Positions 5,807 to 10,453 of a stretch of DNA of 10,453 bases are shown here, piece by piece (positions within the stretch are counted from its first letter, which is position 1; every line of letters starts with the position of its first letter). Source of the DNA: JALZBN01 sp035525375 (GTDB taxonomy: Bacteria > Actinomycetota > Acidimicrobiia > Acidimicrobiales > AC-14); assembly GCA_035525375.1 (NCBI GenBank), contig DATLEI010000116.1:1-10453 (forward strand), given 5' to 3'. The notes under the pieces are model-generated. The model saw nothing but the letters and a program-made list of their open reading frames with translations, did no database searches and was not told the origin of the DNA. A program made the position numbers and the translations under genes.

Positions 5807-6552
5807 GCGAGCTTTCTATCGATGGCTTACGCGCCGGAGTCGATGGCGCCGAAATCCTCCGCGGCGTCACCCTCACCGTCTCATCAGGGAAGGTCCACGC
5901 GGTCATGGGACCCAACGGGTCAGGAAAGTCGACCCTTGCCCACGTGGTGATGGGACGTCCCGGCTACGAGGTCTACGGCGGCTCGGTCACCCTCGACGGC
6001 GTCGATCTCCTCTCGCTACCGGCATGGCAACGAGCCCAGGCCGGCATGTTCCTCGCCATGCAGTACCCAACCGAGGTGCCCGGCGTGTCCCTCCAGGACG
6101 CGATGACCGAGGCCCTGCGTGCCCGCGGCGCGGACATCTCCGACGTGCGTGAGCTGCTCTCGGCGGAGGCGGCGCGCATTGGGGTCAGTCAGGCCCTGCT
6201 CGAACGCCCGCTGAACGTTGACCTTTCGGGGGGCGAGAAGAAGCGCAACGAGACACTGCAGCTCGGCGTGCTGCAGCCCAAGATCGCCGTCCTCGACGAG
6301 ATCGACTCCGGCCTCGACGTCGACGCCCTGCGCGCCGTCAGCCGGCGAGTCGAGACCATGACCGGTGAGATGAATCTCGGCGTGCTCGTAATCACCCACT
6401 ACAGCCGCCTGCTCACCGAGCTGAAGCCCGACGTGGTCTCGGTACTGCGCGCCGGCCGAATCGTGGCCCATGGTGGGCCCGAGCTGGCAGACGAGCTAGA
6501 GAACACCGGGTACGCCGGCTACAACGAGGCCGACCCCGCAGCACCGGCCTGA
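5803..6552 (+). CDS. sufC: Fe-S cluster assembly ATPase SufC
   Basis: SufC is the ABC-type ATPase of the SufBC2D complex. ATP binding dimerises it and drives the conformational change in SufB-SufD needed to build clusters. The 249 residues hold a complete nucleotide-binding domain and no membrane part: Walker A GPNGSGKST (36-44), Q-loop Gln87 in a MQYPTEVPGV context typical of SufC, ABC signature LSGGE (141-145) followed by KKRNE, Walker B IAVLDEIDSGLD (161-172), and switch His199 in ITHY. ATG at 5803 overlaps the Rieske stop as ATGA, with GGAGG at 5788-5792 inside that gene. The same frame stays open far upstream inside sufD, but the conserved SufC N-terminus begins exactly at this ATG. It is the last gene of the cluster. 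The usual sufS and sufU do not follow. Confidence 0.96.
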   Translation: MSELSIDGLRAGVDGAEILRGVTLTVSSGKVHAVMGPNGSGKSTLAHVVMGRPGYEVYGGSVTLDGVDLLSLPAWQRAQAGMFLAMQYPTEVPGVSLQDAMTEALRARGADISDVRELLSAEAARIGVSQALLERPLNVDLSGGEKKRNETLQLGVLQPKIAVLDEIDSGLDVDALRAVSRRVETMTGEMNLGVLVITHYSRLLTELKPDVVSVLRAGRIVAHGGPELADELENTGYAGYNEADPAAPA

Positions 6553-6561
6553 ACCGGGGGA

Positions 6562-6590
6562 CGACACCTCGGTCTAGGTGTGCACTGTCG
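6562..6590. terminator. Weak hairpin in the convergent gap between sufC and the oxidase gene
   Basis: ACACCT (6564-6569) and AGGTGT (6576-6581) form a perfect six-pair stem with a six-base loop. The overlapping arms CGACA (6562-6566) and TGTCG (6586-6590) offer an alternative pairing. The 82-base gap between convergent genes is where a bidirectional terminator is expected. No T-run follows on either strand, so the call rests on position and symmetry. Confidence 0.35.
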
Positions 6591-6634
6591 CTCTACGCCA
6601 CGTATCTGCACAACAGGGTGGTCGGCGAACGGCC

Positions 6635-9600
6635 CTAGCGGCGTCTGCGTGCGCGCCGGGTCGCCAGCAGTAACGCGGCCACGATCGCCAGTCCCGCGCC
6701 GACCACTACCGACGTACCGATGACGTCTCCGGCGCCGCCTCCCGGCCCGCACGCGCCGGAGAGGGGCCGCAACACCGCCGGATCGCAGCCGGCCCGCACC
6801 CGCAACAGGCCCCACATGCCGGCCTCCCGGTAGGGCTCACGATGGTTGCCATAGACATAGTCGCCTGCCGGCCCCGCGCCGCCCTGCAAGGACAGGGTCA
6901 GGGCGTCGAGGCCGCCAAGTGTCACCGAACTGCGCAACGGGGTGGCGGGCGTCCCTGGTTCTTGGGGCCACTCGTGGCCCTCGATGCTGAAGACCTGCGC
7001 CTGCTCGCTCCACGGCGCCAGGACATGCACGCGCACCGGGTCGTCGGGATACGCGGACAGCACGAGCGTTGGCGGGTCACCGTGCCGCGAGTTGCTCTGA
7101 TGCACGAGGCCCGTGTCTGGGGTGGCGTCCAACCGGTCCCTGAGCGGCGCGGCTGCATAGTTGAGCCCGACGGGGCCCTCGACGACGGTGTTGTAGGGCA
7201 TGCGGTGGGTTCCAATGGTGGCATCCTCGTCCTGGAAGAACAGGCTGAAATCCCTATACGCACTCCCCGATCGGGGATGGACATCGACCGCCGGCCGGGA
7301 AAGCATCGAGACGTCCGTGCCGGTCACCGGGTCGCTGTAGGTGGCGCCCGCCGGACCGACGACGATCGCCCCATAGAGGCCGAGGCCTGGGTTCTTCGTG
7401 ACATCGCCCCAGTCCCGTAGCAGCGCCGTGGTCTCACCTACTTCGGCGCTGGCGAAGAAGGTCGAGGTGCGGCTCTGGCCCTTGGCGACCGCCTGGGGCG
7501 GATTGTTCCCGGCCGCAACGCCGCCCGAGTCGGCGGGATCGAACGAGAGCATGTCGGAGTGGATGGAGACCGGACCCCCAGACGTGTCATTCGTCAGTTT
7601 CACTTTGATGCAGTCGCCGACGCCGACGTGCAGCACAAACGGTTCCGGCGCGCGCCGACCGGAGGTGACAGCCGGCGCGTCGGCTTCAAGGACGTAGGCC
7701 TTGCCCTTGGTGCTTCGCAGCATCGGCAGCGCGACGTCGACGGCGCGCACCGAGAACTCCTTCAACGGCGCGCCGGGCGGGCACACCGACCCCGATGCCG
7801 GCGCGGGCGGTGACTCGTGGCCGGGCAATCGCTGGATCTGGGCCCCTGGCGCGTCGCTCGCGCCGTCGAGCACACGCATGATCCCCCAGCTCCCCTCGCG
7901 CAGCTTCAGGGTGCGGCCGTTGTAATAGAGGTAATCGCCGGCGCGTGCCTGAGGGCCGCCGGCGCGCGGCAGGACCAGGTCGTAGCGTTCCGAGATTCCG
8001 ATATCGACGTTGGACGTTGGCGGTGAGCGGGAGCTCCAGGGCTCCACTCGGAACCAATGCCCATCGACGTGGAACGAGTGCACGTCGTTACTGGCACCGA
8101 CCAGGGCGCGAATGATGACAGGGTCGCCGACGAACGCCTGCAACAGCGGCGTCTCGGGATCACCATTGACAGGACTGCTGAACAACATCGAGGGATCACC
8201 CTTGTTGCGGCTGTCGAGGGGTGCGACCCGCAGGGCCAACGAACTGCCGGTCGAGCCCCCGACGTGAGTCAGAGGGTTGTCGTCTTGGATCGGCATCACC
8301 AGTTCGCGGAAGCTTCCGACGACGTCGGTCGACACGGGCGCGCCGGTGCGGACGTCAGCGATCGCTCCACTGCGAACCTCCGCCCCGGTCTGGGGATCGT
8401 GGTAGCTCGACCCCGGCGGCTCCGAGATAACCGCGCCGTAGAGACCATGGCGGCCCGAGGTGATCACGTTCACGTGGTCATGGAAGAACGCCGTGCCGAA
8501 CTGGGTGTCGGGATACCACCGGTAACGCACGAACTCGGCGCTGACGATCTCCCCCGGCTCGTGCGCGTGGGGCAACGGCCCGTCGAAGGTCAGGACGTTC
8601 CCGACGACCGAAGTGATGCGCCGGACGTCGAGCTCCTGGTCGCGGTCCATCCCGACACCCACGACCGCGCCCGCCTGGAACGAAGAAGCATCGGCGACGG
8701 TCACGGAGGTCGCTCCCGCTACCGACGGGGCGCCGACCGGAACACCCGCCAGGCGGAACGGACGCACCGTCTGCTCGTAGTTGAAGCCCGTGTTCACACC
8801 GTCGCTACCCTGCACGTCGAACTGCATCAGATGGACGTGGACGCTCACCTTGCTGAGCGGGCTCTCCTCGTCGTCATTGAGCTCGCTTCGGAAGAATGTG
8901 TCGATGCAGTCCTCGCTGGCGTTGGCCCGGATGGCGAGGGGAACCCGTTTGGCCGGATCGGCGCGCGCCGCGTCGACGTCCGACCGAAGGACATAGAGCT
9001 GACCGTTGGGGTCGACGATGTTGTCCTTCGCGCTCAGCGGCACCGGGACGTTGATGACGTTGATATCGAAGCGTTTGGGCCGGGTGCCCGTCGGGCAGGT
9101 GCTCGCGGACCCGTTCTCCCCGGGTGCTGGAGGGTCGGGTCCCGATTGGAAGGGGTCGAGGTAGGGAGCGGGGCCGTGGTCCGGCGCGAATGGCGGCCGC
9201 TTGGCCAGGTGTGGCTGCAACATGGGATAGGCGGGCTTGCCCGTCGCAGGGTCGAAGAGGATCGCTCGCCGCGTACCCGGCGCGCGTGGGGTGTAGTTGG
9301 CCCACGAGTCGGTGGTTTCCGGCTCCCCCAGATACCGCTCACCGTCCCGCTGCCAATCGAAGACCGAGGCGTCGTAGCCCTTCGGCACCCCCGGCGGGGG
9401 AAGCTGCGCCTCGACCCAGCGGTGCAGGTCCTCCGCGGACCCGATGCGCGTCGTCGCTCCGTAGGCGCCCACCTCTTGGCCGATGAGCGACGGCGACTCA
9501 ACCGCCGGCCGCACGCCCCCACCTCGGTCGGGCAACAGCTCCAGCGGTGGCAACGTATCGGTCGATGCGGCGCCGTCCTGGCGGGTGTTGTACACGCGCC

Positions 9601-10453
9601 AGACACCCCACATTCCGGCGAAGTAGTGCTCCGTGACGTGGCAGTGGAACATGAAGTCGCCGACGCTCTGCTGGCACCCTCCGCTGCCGCACTCGTCGAC
9701 GATGTCGAAGGTCTCCGATGGCCCGATGGTCTGGGCGTCGGTGCGCTCCGAGACCTTGGGTCGCAGCTGCGGGTGCTTGTCGAGGCCGACGGCGAACGGC
9801 ACCGGCTCGACGCCTGGCTGTCGCCTCCAGCGGATCCCTCCGCCGTGGGCGTGGTGCACATGGAAGACCTCCCCGCCCCCGTGGACGACCCGTTGCGTCA
9901 CCGGGTCGCCGAGGTAGCTACGCATGATGGGTGTGGCGGGGTCACCGAAGCCATACGAGCTGTACTCGAGCGACTCGTCGAACGATCCGAACTTCTGCTG
10001 CTGGAGCAGCAGCCGGTCCATGAACGGTTCGCTCCGGTAGTTGATTGCCCTCCCGTCGGGTCGGTATGCATGGGTCAACGGGTCGACAAGCGGGATGAAC
10101 TGGCCCTTGCTGTCGAGCAGTTGGTACGACTCGTCCCCGATCTCGTGGTAGTCGAGGACGTACTCGCGAAACGCCGGCCCTTCCTTCGGACGGATCATCG
10201 CCGTCCACCCGGTGTCGGCCGCCTTGCCCGTGAGCGGGTCGATCCATTCCGAACCCGGCGGCTCGACGACAAGGGCGCCGAAGAGTCCGTGATCGCTCTG
10301 CTGGCGCGTGTCGCCGTGGCTGTGGAACTCGTGGGTGGCCTCGGGCTCGTCGCTGCCGGCCATCCACTCGTAGGCGACATCGCGGCCGGGCCGGGCGACC
10401 GCTTCAGGGTTGGTCGCAATCGCCGGACCCCGGCCCGCCACCGAAAGGCTGGA
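6635..10453 (-). CDS. Giant membrane-anchored multicopper oxidase, N-terminus outside window
   Basis: The frame runs from TAG at 6635-6637 to the window edge. A GTG at 10441 is only an internal candidate, and residues here are numbered from it (1268 codons). Three consecutive cupredoxin-pair units are visible. Unit 1 (to about 300) has HEFHSH (37-42), HVHHAHG (194-200) and the classical HCHVTEHYFAGM (266-277), which supplies type 1 and type 3 copper ligands. Unit 2 (about 455-870) has HVH (535-537), HDH (654-656) and a site with His788, His791 and His795, but no HCH motif. Unit 3 (about 890-1217) keeps the fold signatures but few histidines. A membrane helix (about 1240-1260) and an RRARRRR end anchor it, with the oxidase outside. 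Such large oxidases resemble MnxG-like manganese oxidases, but the substrate cannot be told from sequence. The linker at 301-450 is unassigned. The signal peptide and the first copper motif should lie upstream of the window. Confidence 0.9.
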   Translation of the reverse strand, partial: SSLSVAGRGPAIATNPEAVARPGRDVAYEWMAGSDEPEATHEFHSHGDTRQQSDHGLFGALVVEPPGSEWIDPLTGKAADTGWTAMIRPKEGPAFREYVLDYHEIGDESYQLLDSKGQFIPLVDPLTHAYRPDGRAINYRSEPFMDRLLLQQQKFGSFDESLEYSSYGFGDPATPIMRSYLGDPVTQRVVHGGGEVFHVHHAHGGGIRWRRQPGVEPVPFAVGLDKHPQLRPKVSERTDAQTIGPSETFDIVDECGSGGCQQSVGDFMFHCHVTEHYFAGMWGVWRVYNTRQDGAASTDTLPPLELLPDRGGGVRPAVESPSLIGQEVGAYGATTRIGSAEDLHRWVEAQLPPPGVPKGYDASVFDWQRDGERYLGEPETTDSWANYTPRAPGTRRAILFDPATGKPAYPMLQPHLAKRPPFAPDHGPAPYLDPFQSGPDPPAPGENGSASTCPTGTRPKRFDINVINVPVPLSAKDNIVDPNGQLYVLRSDVDAARADPAKRVPLAIRANASEDCIDTFFRSELNDDEESPLSKVSVHVHLMQFDVQGSDGVNTGFNYEQTVRPFRLAGVPVGAPSVAGATSVTVADASSFQAGAVVGVGMDRDQELDVRRITSVVGNVLTFDGPLPHAHEPGEIVSAEFVRYRWYPDTQFGTAFFHDHVNVITSGRHGLYGAVISEPPGSSYHDPQTGAEVRSGAIADVRTGAPVSTDVVGSFRELVMPIQDDNPLTHVGGSTGSSLALRVAPLDSRNKGDPSMLFSSPVNGDPETPLLQAFVGDPVIIRALVGASNDVHSFHVDGHWFRVEPWSSRSPPTSNVDIGISERYDLVLPRAGGPQARAGDYLYYNGRTLKLREGSWGIMRVLDGASDAPGAQIQRLPGHESPPAPASGSVCPPGAPLKEFSVRAVDVALPMLRSTKGKAYVLEADAPAVTSGRRAPEPFVLHVGVGDCIKVKLTNDTSGGPVSIHSDMLSFDPADSGGVAAGNNPPQAVAKGQSRTSTFFASAEVGETTALLRDWGDVTKNPGLGLYGAIVVGPAGATYSDPVTGTDVSMLSRPAVDVHPRSGSAYRDFSLFFQDEDATIGTHRMPYNTVVEGPVGLNYAAAPLRDRLDATPDTGLVHQSNSRHGDPPTLVLSAYPDDPVRVHVLAPWSEQAQVFSIEGHEWPQEPGTPATPLRSSVTLGGLDALTLSLQGGAGPAGDYVYGNHREPYREAGMWGLLRVRAGCDPAVLRPLSGACGPGGGAGDVIGTSVVVGAGLAIVAALLLATRRARRRR
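8528..8740 (-). other. Beta-rich insert between copper motifs of oxidase unit 2
   Basis: Residues 568-638 of the oxidase (numbered from the GTG at 10441) interrupt unit 2 between its HVH and HDH motifs. They read G-A-T-S-V-T-V-A, then S-F-Q-A-G-A-V-V-G-V, then R-R-I-T-S-V-V-G-N-V-L-T-F, then P-L-x-H-A-H-x-x-G-E. This strand-turn pattern is the small beta module seen repeatedly in actinobacterial and phage surface proteins. Units 1 and 3 show no such insert in the visible part. The boundaries are approximate. Confidence 0.5.

Noticed and set aside
4971..5915. Minus-strand frame of 314 codons opposite sufD, Rieske and sufC
   Set aside because: It is antisense to three well-supported genes and its sequence is low in complexity and arginine-rich.
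6842..7420. Plus-strand frame of 192 codons opposite the oxidase
   Set aside because: It is fully inside the conserved third cupredoxin unit on the other strand and looks like a shadow frame.
9034..9861. Minus-strand frame of 275 codons inside the oxidase in another frame
   Set aside because: It is an Arg/Ser/Thr-rich shadow of the region that encodes the HCH copper motif; no independent start or domain.

Overview
The window looks like a chromosomal piece of a high-GC actinobacterium. The reasons are the GC-rich third codon positions, GTG and TTG starts, an apparently leaderless GTG gene, a Rieske ferredoxin gene lying between sufD and sufC, and delta-60 repeat and giant multicopper oxidase proteins. 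An acidimicrobial-type lineage fits best, but this is an impression from gene content and not a placement.

Layout: positions 1-203 hold a frameshifted 3' remnant that resembles the tail of an integrase-core transposase. Positions 204-407 are non-coding and contain three perfect inverted repeats; two of these sit just upstream of the next gene and may form a structured mRNA leader. Positions 408-1823 encode a secreted protein with seven delta-60 repeats. Positions 1824-2190 hold no convincing gene, only small inverted repeats and a -10-like box just before ftsH. From 2191 to 6552 there is a tight plus-strand cluster: ftsH (AAA+ membrane metalloprotease), sufD, a small Rieske ferredoxin and sufC. 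It has a 17-base gap and then two 4-base overlaps, so it probably forms one transcription unit. A short convergent gap with a weak hairpin follows. The rest, on the minus strand from 6635 to the window edge, is one very large multicopper oxidase whose N-terminus lies outside the window.

How the genes work together: SufC (ATPase) and SufD are two parts of the SufBC2D scaffold that builds Fe-S clusters, and the Rieske protein is a small Fe-S electron carrier often encoded in actinobacterial suf clusters. SufB, SufS and SufU are absent here, and ftsH stands where sufB would be expected, which is the most interesting context feature. The oxidase is built from three consecutive cupredoxin-pair units in which copper ligands are complete or nearly so in the first, partly lost in the second and almost entirely lost in the third. 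It ends in a membrane anchor with an arginine-rich tail. I found no CRISPR array, tRNA, rRNA or phage module, and no clearly new defence system. The best leads are the ftsH-suf linkage, the decaying triplicated oxidase, the structured leader and the possible seven-bladed propeller.
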